From Micropterix aruncella (Eukaryota > Arthropoda > Insecta > Lepidoptera > Micropterigidae): DNA of 64,000 nucleotides. Position 1 is the first letter of the stretch, and every line of letters begins with the position of its first letter. Where the stretch lies: positions 18,918,067 through 18,982,066 of the forward strand of contig OX155967.1 of the NCBI GenBank assembly GCA_944548615.1. The letters are read 5' to 3'. Shown one piece after another: positions 1 through 10,600 of the stretch. The translations under genes and the position numbers were made by a program. The notes beneath the pieces were generated by a model that saw only the letters and a program-made list of their open reading frames with translations, did not search any database and was not told the origin of the DNA.

Positions 1-209
1 TTTAAGAAGTCGTTATGGGCATACATGTTGATTTTAAGCAGATAGACTCGGATGGATCTCTTGAAAATATCGATGTTTTTAATTTCTTTTAATCTTTCGG
101 GCAATTTATTGAAAAGTTTGAGGCCTAAGTATCGACTAGTCGCCTGGAACTTGGCAGTACGTGCTACGAACGGTTGGAGATACAGGGTTTTATTCCTGGT
201 GTCATAGTA
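1..209 (-). pseudogene. Non-LTR retrotransposon ORF2 C-terminal fragment
   Basis: The minus strand is open across the first 209 bases and is cut by the window edge. It reads through a stretch typical of the region after the reverse transcriptase in CR1/Jockey-like elements: an R-N-K-T start, an aromatic-rich middle (RYLGLKLFNKLP), then a charged helix with IDIFKRSIR. Family assignment rests on this tail pattern only; no reverse transcriptase motif is in the window. It is directly followed by the GC-rich repeat at 210. No start codon or 3' tail is visible here. Confidence 0.6.
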
Positions 210-1140
210 GGTAGCTAATGGGCCCTGTACAGTTCGCCACTAAGGGGCTTTCTAGACGATCAAGCATGCTTGTCAAGCATCGCGTCGCGTGCTGGGAAGG
301 GATCGTAAACTGCAGGAAATATGCATATATATTTTTTTAATTTACAAAAATGTCTAATTTTGTAGTTTATACCAGGGAATCACATCATTCATCAATCAAT
401 TACGTCTAATTAACCTGACTCTCTGGTATACAACTACAAAATTAGGCATTTTTGGTACATATTAAAAAATATGTGCATATATCCTGCGGTTTACGATCCC
501 CTCCCAGCCCGCGACGCGATGCTTGATAAGACCCATATGTTCAGGGTCGGTCAAACTCACTGGTCAACACCCATTCGGCGGCCTCCACGTAGAAGTGCAA
601 ACCCGGGTAGGACTCTGGCCTGCAGGCCAGCTTTCCCTAGGAGTCAACCTTCGGGCGCTCCTGGACGGTTTGCGCACCGTGCGGCGTCAGAAAATCGATT
701 GTGCATTCTGATCGACAGCCGGGGGAGTCTGGAAACAGTACTGTCTCCTATAGAGCGGGGGTAGTTTTTCACCTTACGGCAACTGCTCTTAAAACGACCA
801 AACGGCTACCCGATTCCGGGTGAAGAGCCGGACAATAGGCGCCGTGGTCCGCGATAGATTCGGTAGACACCGTATCACCGCTACGTAAGGGAGAGGACCG
901 CGCAAGCGACCTCGAACTCGTTACCAGACGGGAGACCGGAGTAATCTGGTTGCAACTGGTAGTAAGGGCGCGAGTGTCGGCCCGCTGGGTGATTAACCTG
1001 GTCATCTCGCAGTAAGGCGTTGGCTTCTTGTGGGCGTGTGGCGTAACTCACCTCACCGGAGACAGATTGATCTAATATTGTTAAAACTTCCTGGGTGACG
1101 GATTCGCCCGTTGTAGTCGACAGCTCTAGTTGTATGAACA
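210..1140 (+). repeat. GC-rich dispersed repeat, copy 1 (split by a foldback element)
   Basis: A GC-rich block of about 0.65 kb starts near GCTAATGGGCCCTGT and ends near GTAGTCGACAGCTCTAG. The same landmarks in the same order (CTCCTGGACGGTTTGCGCAC, GGGGGAGTCTGGAAACAGTA, TGACGG-TTCGCCC) recur at about 46.1-46.9, 50.8-51.4, 52.7-53.4 and 53.4-54.0 kb, and inverted at about 9-10.6 kb. Short open frames exist but are not conserved between copies, so it is treated as non-coding. I do not recognise the family. The foldback element at 245-526 interrupts it between GCCACTAAG and GACCCAT, which are contiguous in the other copies. Confidence 0.7.
245..526. mobile_element. Foldback MITE inserted in the GC-rich repeat
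   Basis: Two arms of roughly 110 bp are near-perfect reverse complements: 273-386 (starts TCAAGCATCGCGTCGCG) and about 420-526 (ends CGCGACGCGATGCTTGA). They are separated by a 30-40 bp AT-rich loop. Comparing with uninterrupted copies of the surrounding repeat, the inserted segment is best delimited as 245-526, with TAAG repeated at 241-244 and 527-530 as a candidate 4 bp target duplication. There is no coding capacity. A non-autonomous DNA element is the natural reading; the superfamily is unknown. Confidence 0.7.
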
Positions 1141-2140
1141 GTAACCTAACCGCCTGTTGGATACAAAAAATACATCAGACTAACAATAAATACACGCTTC
1201 AGCTGGAAAACACACATAATCACTACTACGACGTTTAACAACATAATATGTTTACTTGTTTTTAATATATTATATTAAAATATATTATATTATATAAAAT
1301 ATATTATATTATAAAAAATCACGACTGCCGTTATAAAAAGTCAACTACTGTATTTATAATTATTTTAATTACAGTTTTCTTTTTAAATATTTGTGGTTTA
1401 TGTATTCATCCATATATACATACATACTTTCACATGTATATTTTCGGAATGAACTCAATCAGACCTTTCATTTAATAGATACATTAACATTTATAGATAT
1501 ATTTTATTCCAAACGATACATTTACGTAAATTTATTGACATTTGTAGATTTTGAAATTTAGACAATCATTTACTTGATATTTGGACATTTAAGATACCCT
1601 ATGACACTCTGTATGACATAACGATTCTATCAATATTACATACATTACAACGTGCAACCATAGAATATGGGGGAGCATCAACCCTAATGTATCTCGTAAG
1701 CCTTGAAATACCCGCTCCTTATATTTGTTTAATCAAAAGTTTTTAAATCAAATCGAAATTCCGTGACGCAAAAAAAAAATACTCCTCTTTAATTAACAAA
1801 AAAAAAAACAAGGGAAAAACTGTTTTTGTTTTCTAGAACATAATAATAGATGTAGGTATTAGCTGTGCATGCCAGTATTTTTTTTTTCTCCAAAAAGTGT
1901 GTAACTCATTAGGTATCACGTTGTTTTGATAATGTATAAGTATATGTGAAAAGATATGATTAGAATATGCGAAAAATTACATATTTTCCTAAACCCTTTT
2001 TAACTTAATAAATAGTTTACTTAAAAAATTAAAAAATATTTGGGATTTTGGTCCAACGAGGATATATCTAACAGATATAGATCTTTGCTGCGATAGATAA
2101 TTTTGTACAGACCTCTGGTCTATACGTAATATCAAAATTT
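1141..2140. other. AT-rich gene-free segment with a diverged duplicate
   Basis: No coding region seen. It contains short ATATTAT runs (1266-1315) and poly-A tracts. Bases 1297-1640 are a diverged direct copy of 3459-3702 joined to 8746-8800, including the phrases ACGACTGCCGTTA, AATCAGACCTTTCATTTA and GACATAACGATT. That duplicate is the empty-site control for the TTAA element at 3707-8741. Confidence 0.6.
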
Positions 2141-2920
2141 TAACAAAAAAAAACGACTTCAAAAAATTTTATAAGTGCATCAATCATGTCATGGTAAACG
2201 AGCTATCATAATTGAAAGCGTAGACAAAATTTCGTAGTGTCTGTCGTGTCCGTTGAGGAGTTTCCTCGTTGGAAGCCAACCCTGGGTGCGGCAGCCATGT
2301 CATGATGAATCTTAGAATGAGCTATTACACCTGAATGCGTATACAAAATGTCGTGTCTATGCTATGCTTAGTCCCCTCGCCGGGAGCCAACCCTGGGCGC
2401 AGCAGCCATGTCATGATGAAACTTAGAATGAGCTATTATGCTTGAATGCGTATACAAAATGTCGTGTCTATGCTATGTTGAGTCCTCTCGCCGGGCGCCA
2501 ACCCTGGGCGCAGCAGCCATGTCATGATGAAGCTTAGAATGAGCTTATTATACCTGAATGCGTATACAAAATTTTCATGTCTGTGCTGTTGACCGTTGCG
2601 GAGTCCCCTCGTCGGCAGCCAACCCTGGGTTTAGAATCAGGCCATGCTTACCATAAAAAATGCATTGTCATCGTAACAGAACCAAGATGGTTAAATTATC
2701 AATTTTATGTGATAATATTTGATGAATTCCCTCAACTTCTCATGGATCCTATCATCAGAACAGGATTTTGGTAAAAATGGGACCAATCTGGAAGTATATC
2801 CTTTCAAATAAAAACAGAATTTTTAAATCGGTTCAAATATGACGGAGTTCTGAGGTTACAAACATTAAAAATAAAATACAACTGAATTGATAACCTCCTC
2901 CTTTTTTTGAAGTCAGTTAA
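2141..2920. mobile_element. Lepidopteran-type non-autonomous element with internal tandem repeats
   Basis: The two ends match as inverted repeats: a CGACTTCAAAAAA end on the left and TTTTTTTGAAGTCAGTTAA on the right. The right flank (AACCTCCTCCTTTTTTTGAA) is a sequence I know as very common in moth and butterfly genomes, but I cannot name the family with certainty. Inside lies an array of four 111-119 bp units (2199-2640) followed by unique sequence. An AT-rich element with central minisatellite units and inverted ends resembles the DINE/HINE class of Helitron-related elements; that placement is inference. Confidence 0.55.
2199..2640 (+). repeat. Tandem array, 4 units of 111-119 bp
   Basis: Units begin at 2199, 2318, 2429 and 2540 with (C/T)GAGCTATTA and contain TGAATGCGTATACAAAAT, CCCTCG(C/T) and GCCAACCCTGGG. 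The fourth is incomplete and runs into a unique tail (TTAGAATCAGGCCATG). The same unit forms arrays at 34527-34965 and, inverted, at 50525-50812; a single partial unit lies near 33440. Confidence 0.85.
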
Positions 2921-3702
2921 GAAGTGACTACTGAGGATTACGTGCAAGTACAACACAGCTTCCTTGCGAGATCAAATACCACTTATTGTTTAATTAGTAC
3001 GTCCGATGGATATCGAGGTTGTTTTTAGTTCACGGAATGGGGCTATCTTATCCATTCTTTTAGCGCGGTTTAAATCCATAAAAGTAAATCTGTTTTAGTA
3101 CTTGTAATTATCACCTGTAGACACAGTAGGTACCTACCTACTGATAATCTACAAAAATGATTCACAAATATATGCGTAGAGTGAATTTATGCAAAAACAG
3201 TGACGTCATTCTGAATGTTTACTACGGACAATTAAAATGAAGCGTCTTGCTAAAAGATAAGAGTCTATCTAGGTATACTGCCTTTGCAACAAAACGACAA
3301 ACAGTTGTATTTAAAATACATAATTATGTATGTATGTATATGGTTCATTCGTTCATCTGGCTGAAAGTATTATCACTAATCAAACAAGGTTACCCTGTTG
3401 TGAATGGCCTTATATCTACCTCGGTAACAATTTTATAAAACTATCTGAACAAGTATTAAAAAGAATAAAAAACACGACTGCCGTTACAGAAAGTGAACTA
3501 CTGCATTTATAATTATTATTATTAAGGTTTTTTTAATGACATATTTATGGTTTATGTATTTATGTATGTGCAGATATATGTACATTTCCAGAATATACTC
3601 AATCAGACCTTTCATTTAAAACTAAACACGATATTTTATTTTAATTTATTGACATTCGGACATATGGACGTTTAGATAACTACTTAATTGATATTTAGAG
3701 AA
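2921..3702. other. Gene-free AT-rich segment
   Basis: No coding region supported. Short open frames at 3247-3512 have no recognisable features. Bases 3459-3702 are the duplicate of 1297-1600 and end at the TTAA target of the next element. Confidence 0.5.
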
Positions 3703-4744
3703 TTAAGGCGACGATGTAGGTAAATTTCGAAAATTACATTTTTTGGCAATTTTTGAACAGTCATACTGAAATAACTGATGATGTTAGCCAACAAAAAAAA
3801 ATTATGGTAACTCACGGTACCTTTCTTAAGTAGATAGCTATTTCAGATTTTTTTTAAAGTATTGGAAAATTGAGGAAAATAATTAAATCTGGGAGCTATA
3901 CAGGAAATTTTCATTTTAGAGCATTTTTTGAAACGTGCCTCACACTAAACTGCACGATCAAGAAACTCAAAAAAAATACTACGGCATTTTAACAATAGTT
4001 GTAAAGAGGAATGCTTTCGCATAAATTTAAAAAAATAGGTTTTTCTTTTTAAAAAAAAAAATATAAAAAGTGTAACTTTCATCCATATTCACTGTTAAAT
4101 ATTACTTATTACTGTGTGTTTTTTTTCAAGTTTGTTTTTTTTACATAAACTATGTACAATAAACTTGTAGTACTGACGATTATTTTTTTCAAATAAAATA
4201 TCAGTATATTTTAAAAATAATATTTTGCAGAGCCCGTTTATATTATTTTTGTCATACAATGAGATGAGCGCGCTCTTCTCGCGACGACGCGCTGGCATTC
4301 AAAATGCCGCAAGCGACATTGGGTCAATATGGTTCTTATGTGGGGATCAATTACTGATTCAACTGGCATAACAGCCAACCTTTTATAATGAAATGTTATT
4401 GGCTCTTAGAAACGTGGTTCATTTCGGCTTCGAAGGCCGACATATGCGGTAGCGTTCGCGACGCTCTGTTTCATGACTTATTATTACCAAATTGACATTT
4501 CGATGGATCGGAGATGAAAAATATCGGTTTTAGATGGCTATTTCACCGTGTAAATGAAAGAGGTTTAAAAACATGATAAATCATATGTTGAAAAATAGAA
4601 ACAATAATAAGTAAAATAATATTTAATATTTATTTATTTATTATTAATTTTTTTTTTATTTACAATATTACTTTTTTTTAATAAAAAGTGTTCATTTATT
4701 TGATAACAATGTTTCTTTATGTATAAAAACAAAAAAAAAAAATA

Positions 4745-4835
4745 CATATCGGTAGGTTTTGAACCTACGACCGGTGTGATCTTATGCGAGTTTAAAACAA
4801 GTGCGCCACTTCAGCTTGCTTCCCGCGAGTCAAAA
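4745..4835 (-). other. tRNA-like segment (degenerate SINE head or tRNA pseudogene)
   Basis: On the minus strand an A-box-like AGCTGAAGTGGCGCAC is followed about 35 bases later by a B-box-like GGTTCAAAACC within a GTAGGTTCAAAACCTAC stem-loop. These are the internal RNA polymerase III promoter elements of tRNA genes. I could not fold a convincing acceptor stem, so a functional tRNA is not claimed. Confidence 0.35.
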
Positions 4836-5040
4836 TGTGTCATATATAAGGGGACAGTAAATAATGCCAATATATTTGCGTTAGAGCCATATGACAGAGC
4901 TATACACCATGTATAAATATAATATACAATTAGGCTACGATTCTGACCGTTCTAATATAGAAAACCGTCAGATAGGCAGAATTGTAATTTAAAAAACAAA
5001 ACGTAGGTATCTACTTTTTAAAAGCTTTTATTCAACTTGT

Positions 5041-5860
5041 AATGTCTGTGAAAAAAAAACTAAAAATGCGAAGAAATATTACATCAGCAGTAGCTTACAA
5101 TAAATGTCAAAACTTTTCAATTGATGAGAAAATTGATTGCCTGTATAATGACATTTTGAACGCCCCGATAGATGCATTTGGAAACCATGATAAATGTAGA
5201 AGTTTTTAAAATTGTTTGTCGGAAAAGGAATCACTGGATGCAATGAGTTGTTTGATGGGTGACATTATTTGGGAAAGAATACGTTACATAACTTAAAACG
5301 TAGGTAGCAATACATGCAAGAAGCCTAATTCATGATGTAGATAGTAATGTTCTCGAAAGGTTTAACGGCATCATTGCAAAATTTATTGGTGGTAAGAGGA
5401 CAAATTACATCCAAAAGCAGTCTTACCAAGCGCGATGTAATGCGGCAGTTATATCATTTAATACAAAACAGCCACTGTCAAGATTACATAAAAAATATAT
5501 AGGCAAAAGTCCCTCTGGCAGGATATCAAAAGTGGAATAAAGAAGACAGAGGCATTTAAGTAAATCCATTCTTTATAAAAGAAATAAAAGCAGAAAGTTT
5601 TTTTGAAAAAAAAAACAATAATTCGCATTATGGAGAACATTGCAACCAACCCGATGTTCCATCAGAAATATTCGAAAAAAGCAAAGCTCTGTTATTTCAA
5701 GAATTGGAAAATAGAAAAATGATCGATTGCGAATTGAAAAACTTACGGTTATTCAAGGTGAAAGCAGCGAGTGGTTGGAATTACGAAGAAAAATGGTAAC
5801 TGCGTCTAACTTTGGCAAAATTGTCAATAGTTAACAACACACAAAATGCGCCAATTTAGT
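5041..5860 (+). pseudogene. Decayed Mutator-like/YqaJ protein, middle part
   Basis: Plus-strand frames read through stops show blocks of an insect protein family that joins a Mutator-like transposase domain to a C-terminal YqaJ nuclease: an FGNHDKCRSF block (about 5170-5205), then NVLERFNGIIAKFIGGKRTN (about 5345-5410) and YQARCNAAVISFN (about 5425-5465), then a lysine-rich linker. Recognition is from family knowledge, not a search. The frame is broken by in-frame stops and small indels, and the N-terminal transposase part is not visible upstream, so the product cannot be functional. It leads directly into the YqaJ part at 5963. Confidence 0.55.
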
Positions 5861-5962
5861 TAAATCCATGACTGAAAATGGGATTTGAGCAACGTAGCAT
5901 CAATTTGCCATGGAAAAGAAAATGAAACAACTGCACTAGAATGAAAAATATGTCTAGAAAAG

Positions 5963-7436
5963 GTGGAAATTCAGCAATGTGGATTATTCATTGACCCTAA
6001 ATTTCCATTTTTGGGAGCTTCTCCAGTTGGAATATCTGATGATTATATTTTTGAAGTCAAATTTCCCATTACAGCGCATAGAATCTGGTTAACGGAAGCG
6101 ACAAGAAAAAGAAAAGTGACATTTTGGAAACAGAAAGATGGAAAACTTGAAATCAGCATCAAACATCACTGGTACGTTCAAGTTCAAGGACAGGTCCAGA
6201 TATAATTTCTTTTTATTTATTTATTTTTTATTTTATTTCTGGAAAAATACAGCGCATACAATATTATACATACGTGTGCATAAATGTAGAAAAGGAAGAA
6301 AAACATTACGCCTATAATCGTTTATTACACATTTGGATTTCAGCATATTACACTTAAAAATTAATTATAAAATAAACAAAGTTCATATTAAATATAAAAA
6401 ATATATAGAAAACCGATGGGAGAGGTAGGGAATTGGAAGTGATTAGTAAGAAGGAGTTAGACGATGGTATGTGTATATGTATATAGATATAAATAAAGAT
6501 ATAGATAGGTCGTATAGTGGATATATAGATACAGATATTTATTGATGTTTATAGGTATTTATAGATATATAATAAATATTTATAGATATTTATAAATATT
6601 TGTGGTAGCTACTGATATGTTGTATAGAAAGTATATAACTAATTACTATAGGTATTAACAAGCTCGTTAGGTGCAATTGATTTGAATAATTCTTTAACGA
6701 ACGTCGTCGGTTGGTTGAGGTTGAAAATGTCGATGGTGGAGAAACAAGAGTCGTACGTGCATATCAGCCCATAAGCGATGGAATGTTTCCCGTAGTTGGT
6801 ATTGGCACGAGAGACCTCAAACGTGCGTGAATTGCGAATTAATCGCTGAGCAACGAAAACACGTAAGTTTTCAACAAGGTATGAACTATCTGTGGTATTG
6901 TGGATAACTTTAAAGAAAGTGTGCTGGAAAGAAACTGTAACTGGAACGATAGATATAACTGGAAAGGAAGTGTGCCTATTTACATTTTGGTCTGGTAAAA
7001 ACGATCTCCTCAAAACCGAATATATACAGACGGATGATTTGATTTGGACAAATGTCATGGAAAAAACTTGTTTGTTTTTATATGGACTGTGTATTACCTG
7101 AAATTATCGATCCAGGAGTATGAAGGAATATGGATTTAAGGGAGCCTGAATACACTTTGAAAGAAGCAAATAAAAGAAACGACACGATAAAACGAAAGAA
7201 ATCGGTTCCTCTCCCTTGTCCAACGCTTAAGCGGTAGTTAGTTTTCAGTGATTCCATCACAAAGTGAGCAAAGAACTCACAGAGAATGTACTTGCCAATA
7301 ACACTTCAAAGCAAAGCACAAGCAATATAGAGCCACCGAAAAGTACACGATATTCCAAATCTGTGCTGAGTACAGATCTAATTAATAATGATGAACAGGC
7401 TTTTGAAAATGTATTATCATTTGATGAATTTTAATT
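5963..7436 (+). pseudogene. Decayed YqaJ-type nuclease domain, split by a non-LTR insertion
   Basis: The first block (5963-6205) contains GLFIDPKFPFLGASP followed by a FEVKF motif, which matches the YqaJ/lambda-exonuclease fold in which an Asp in SP-D-G and an E-x-K pair bind metal. Here the Asp position reads Val (ASPVG), so catalysis is probably lost even before other damage. The domain resumes at about 6959 with a hydrophobic strand (VCLFTFWSG) and then, after a frameshift near 7065, with further C-terminal sequence to about 7436. The 745 bp between is a minus-strand non-LTR fragment with 8 bp flanking duplications. Confidence 0.6.
6206..6950 (-). mobile_element. 5'-truncated non-LTR retrotransposon insertion
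   Basis: The inserted segment is flanked by an exact 8 bp duplication AGATATAA (6198-6205 and 6951-6958). On the minus strand the upstream part encodes a reverse-transcriptase tail with TNYGKHSIAY and a final LFKSIAPNEL stretch, ending at about 6639. The distal end is an A-rich (AAAT)n tail at 6206-6235. Truncation at the 5' side and an A-rich 3' tail are the signature of target-primed reverse transcription. It lies in the opposite orientation to the host YqaJ pseudogene. Confidence 0.75.
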
Positions 7437-7512
7437 ACAAAAGTCGGCGCACCACTACAAAGCGACACTGTCAAGGCTACAAAAAGGAAGTCTCAAATGT
7501 ACTGCGCAATTT

Positions 7513-7630
7513 TAAATGTATTTATTCGTCTCTTTACATTTAATATGTATCTTTACTTTAACTGTATTTATTCGTCTCTTTACATTTAATTAAATGTATT
7601 TATTCGTCTCTATGCATTTAATATGTATCT
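7513..7630. repeat. Short tandem repeat, about 3 units
   Basis: Three copies of TGTATTTATTCGTCTCT followed by a TTTACATTTAAT-like tail occur in a row at spacings of about 30-48 bases. It lies 3' of the YqaJ pseudogene within the TTAA element. Confidence 0.7.
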
Positions 7631-7944
7631 ACTCAGAAATAACAGACTACTTTGCCAACCAGAAATGTCTTCATGATTTTTTGTCTTAATGATTTTATAT
7701 TTTAATTAATAATTATTTATTTTTAATGATGTGTATTTTTTAAAGTTTACAATGATGTGCTTACAGTATCTAAAAATAAATTATATTACTTTTTAATTAA
7801 ATAATTATTTAATGATAATGTACAAGGCGATGGGTGTCGTTATGTCCTCCTCAAAGAACTATTATACCGCGAATAAATAGTTCGATACACAATGTTGTTT
7901 TTTAATTCGATGCTAAATGTTTTTTCTGCCAAAAAATACTATCA

Positions 7945-8235
7945 AAAACTGTCACTACAACTATCAAAAAAATACTAAAGCTGTATCTCACGGAACATGA
8001 ATTGCGATTTATGTCATTTAAAAGCCCTTGGAAAACTGTATCCAAAACAGTTAACGGCATTTCTCCAATTGTCATCTATCACCATTTAAAATAATTTTAA
8101 AATGTCGAAAATTAATTAGTGACAGGTGACTGTTCTTAATACAGTTTTTCAGGGGCTTTCAAATGACATATCGCGAATGAAATTCTGTAAGATATGGCTT
8201 CTGTCAATTTTTGACAGTGATAGTTTGGTTTAACA
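7945..8235. mobile_element. Foldback MITE inside the TTAA element
   Basis: Left arm about 7945-8060 and right arm about 8125-8235 are imperfect reverse complements. Shared landmarks are ATGTCATTT(A/G)AAAGCCC, AAAACTGTAT and, at the outer ends, AACTGTCACT / AACTATCACTGTC. The loop is about 60 bases. No coding sequence. Confidence 0.6.
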
Positions 8236-8954
8236 GTTGACAGCCAAAATCTAATGGGCGCATTCCAGGGTGATACTATCCCTATGTTCCAAATTTCAAC
8301 TCAATCGGTTCAACGGCTCGGCAGTTATCGTGAGAGATTACATACAGGCAAACAGACATACATTTCTCTGAAAATGGTCTTAATCATCTTGGTGTACCTC
8401 AAAATGGACATCTCTATCGTTATCTAAACATTTTTTTCCGCACGATCACAACACCTTCCCTACCAGTGGCAGCCGGGAAAGTAATATAATGTTCAAGTTT
8501 AGATGATGATAAAGCGTAGCCTTCTTCACCAGCGTAGGTACATGACACTTGCATAATCCCAAAATATAAATCCCATTGCAATAGTGTATACCTAGTGTGT
8601 TTAGTCCAGACATCGATAGCGAGTGAATATCGCTGCGAGATGAGTCAACATAATAAACACCTGCCCCGTCGCGAGGGGAGGGGGTAAGTAGGCGGGGCTT
8701 AAAAACTCAGATACGGTTTATTTTTTAAGTAGTACGTCGCCTTAATGTACCCTTTGATACTCGGGATGACATAACGATTATAACAAACTCTTCTAAATCG
8801 GTTGAAGAGTTAAGAGGTTATGGTGGAATAAAGAAACGGAAAGCATACATAGATGAACCCTGAACACATTATACTCCTTTTTTGTCGGGCAGTAGTGTAA
8901 AACAATACTGTTACAAATGAAAATTCTCAAAATCTAAATAGTAACGGGGTATCG

Positions 8955-9510
8955 AGAAAGTCAACTACTGCGGGCGAACCCGCCACTACAGGGATTTACC
9001 TATAACGACATTGTGCCTTTTTACCCCATGAAGTGAGCGCAAAGACTTAGGGACTATCACAGTCCTCAGTATAACAACGCCCACAGCGCGTAAGTCCAAC
9101 GCCTTGCCGCGAGGCACGGGGAAGTGAGCCTAGCGGGCCAACCTCACGCCGTCACTACCACATTTGGACGGATTTCTCCGTCGTCCAGTCTAGTCACAGA
9201 TTCAAAGTCGCTTACGCAGCCTCTACCTGATGTAATTAAAAGTAATTCAGTGTATCGCGGATCAGTTTAATTAAAACGTTATATCAGTTATTGTAACCTC
9301 CCCTCGGTTATTGGTTGAGTGTACAGTCGATTGGCAAACACCGCGCGGTACGCAAACCGCACAGTTTCGCCCGATCCACGACGGGTTTCACAGAATCCTT
9401 TCCTGGCTAGTCCCTCTTTGAGGAGGCTACCGGTTGGAAGTTGAACCGTGAGTTGAGCCGACCCAAGGTAGCGATCAAGTCGTATGTCCCAAGCTGCACG
9501 GACCCGTTAG
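8955..9510 (-). repeat. GC-rich dispersed repeat, inverted copies
   Basis: Starts with GTCAACTACTGCGGGCGAAC, the reverse complement of the end signature of the GC-rich repeat, then runs through the CGCCTTGCCGCGAGGCAC block seen (as its complement) in the other copies. A second part (9410-9510) has GAGGAGGCTACCGGTTGGAA and AGTTGAGCCGACCC, also found near 10.5 kb and, inverted, at 52.7 and 60.2 kb. Diverged and broken up by AT-rich sequence. Confidence 0.6.
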
Positions 9511-9929
9511 CTGCACTGTAAAGAGATACTATTAAAAAATAGCATTTAAGTACATAGGCCCAGCTACTACCATATATAGCTTTGCAGCTTCCATAACTTC
9601 CATAGCTTCCATATATTTTATTATTAAATAATATAAACAACTGTATTGTTTAAATAAAACGAAGTAAATAAGTATTTCAACATCCTATAACTTTTTCAAT
9701 CCACGTATTTCAGCTTAGCTTGCGTATAATGAAATGTTACACTTGTGTAACATTTCATTCATCTTTAGTTTGCTATGTGTAACAAAGTATTACAAAAAAC
9801 TTTGCAAGTGGGTACGAAACTACCCATTGTCTTTTTATATTACCCGATTCGGATTGATTTAGTTTCATTATATCAGGTGGTTTTTAGCGTGAAAAGAGTC
9901 CCGATGTCCTAAAGACACAGTAGGGCGGT
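9511..9929. other. AT-rich gene-free segment
   Basis: No gene seen. Contains a small tandem CTTCCATA(A/G) cluster (9590-9615) and a short inverted pair around GAAATGTTACACTTGTGTAACATTTC (9728-9758), a near-perfect hairpin. Confidence 0.5.
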
Positions 9930-10600
9930 GTACTGTCGACTACAACGGGTTAACCCGTCACCCCAGGCTGGTATAGCAATATGTGATCATTCTTTCAGCC
10001 GTGGGATGAGCGTAGAAGACTTAGAGACAAGACAAGACAGATCTACTGTCTAGCTCCGCCAACAAGCCCGTAGGCCAACGCCTTACGGCGAGACACCGGG
10101 AAAGGTACACAGCGGGCAGCCTCGCCCCCTAACTACCAGTTTTGGAAGGATATCTCGGTCTGGAATAAACCTTCAGGTTACTTCGCGACTGGTCACGGGT
10201 TCTAAGTCACTTCCGCGACCTGCCGCATGTTCAGCGATGATTCGGTTTAAATCAATCGCGAACCAAACGCATCTTTTGCCCGGCTCTGATTCAGGATCAA
10301 GTAGCCTAATGGTCATTTCAAGAGTGGTTTACGACAGGTTGGATGTTGCCACTTTCGCTGCTTAGGAGACAGTATATTTCCATAGTCTCCAGACAGCTTC
10401 AGTAATTAGTCAGGATGCAATCCCACCAGGAGAAACCGGTCCATCGGCTGTGAGGCCTGAGACGCGAGAGTCTTACCCAGGGTAGCATTTCTCACGTGGA
10501 GGCTTCTGAATAGGAGCTGAATCGTGAGTTGAGCCGATCCGAGAACAAAATGGATCTTATGGCCCAAGCTGCGCGAAACTATTCGCTACCTCCTAAAGAC
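9930..10600 (-). repeat. GC-rich dispersed repeat, inverted copy
   Basis: Begins GTACTGTCGACTACAACGGG, the complement of the family's end, followed by GCCAACGCCTTACGGCGAGA, GTCACGGGTTCTAAGTC and a distal block with GAGTTGAGCCGATCC. It is the longest inverted copy in the left half. No conserved open frame. Confidence 0.65.

Larger units (their letters stand above)
3707..8741. mobile_element. 5.0 kb TTAA-flanked DNA element with GGCGACG ends
   Basis: The element is bounded by TTAA at 3703-3706 and 8742-8745. Its ends are inverted: GGCGACGATGTA on the left and, read inward, GGCGACGTACTA on the right. A paralogous copy of the flanks at 1297-1640 is continuous across a single TTAA (GACATTTAAGATACCC), which supports a real insertion. 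A TTAA duplication is typical of piggyBac and Kolobok-type elements, but piggyBac ends usually begin with CC, so that fit is poor. The plus strand carries a decayed Mutator-like/YqaJ gene (5041-7436). Whether that gene belongs to this element or is a passenger is not established. The element at 12212-13493 has the same ends. Confidence 0.7.

Noticed and set aside
4745..4835. Functional tRNA gene
   Set aside because: A and B boxes are recognisable but no good acceptor stem or clear anticodon arm could be built.
6639..7058. 139-codon minus-strand frame read as one gene
   Set aside because: Only its lower part (below 6950) is a non-LTR tail; the upper part overlaps the antisense of the YqaJ pseudogene across the insertion junction.
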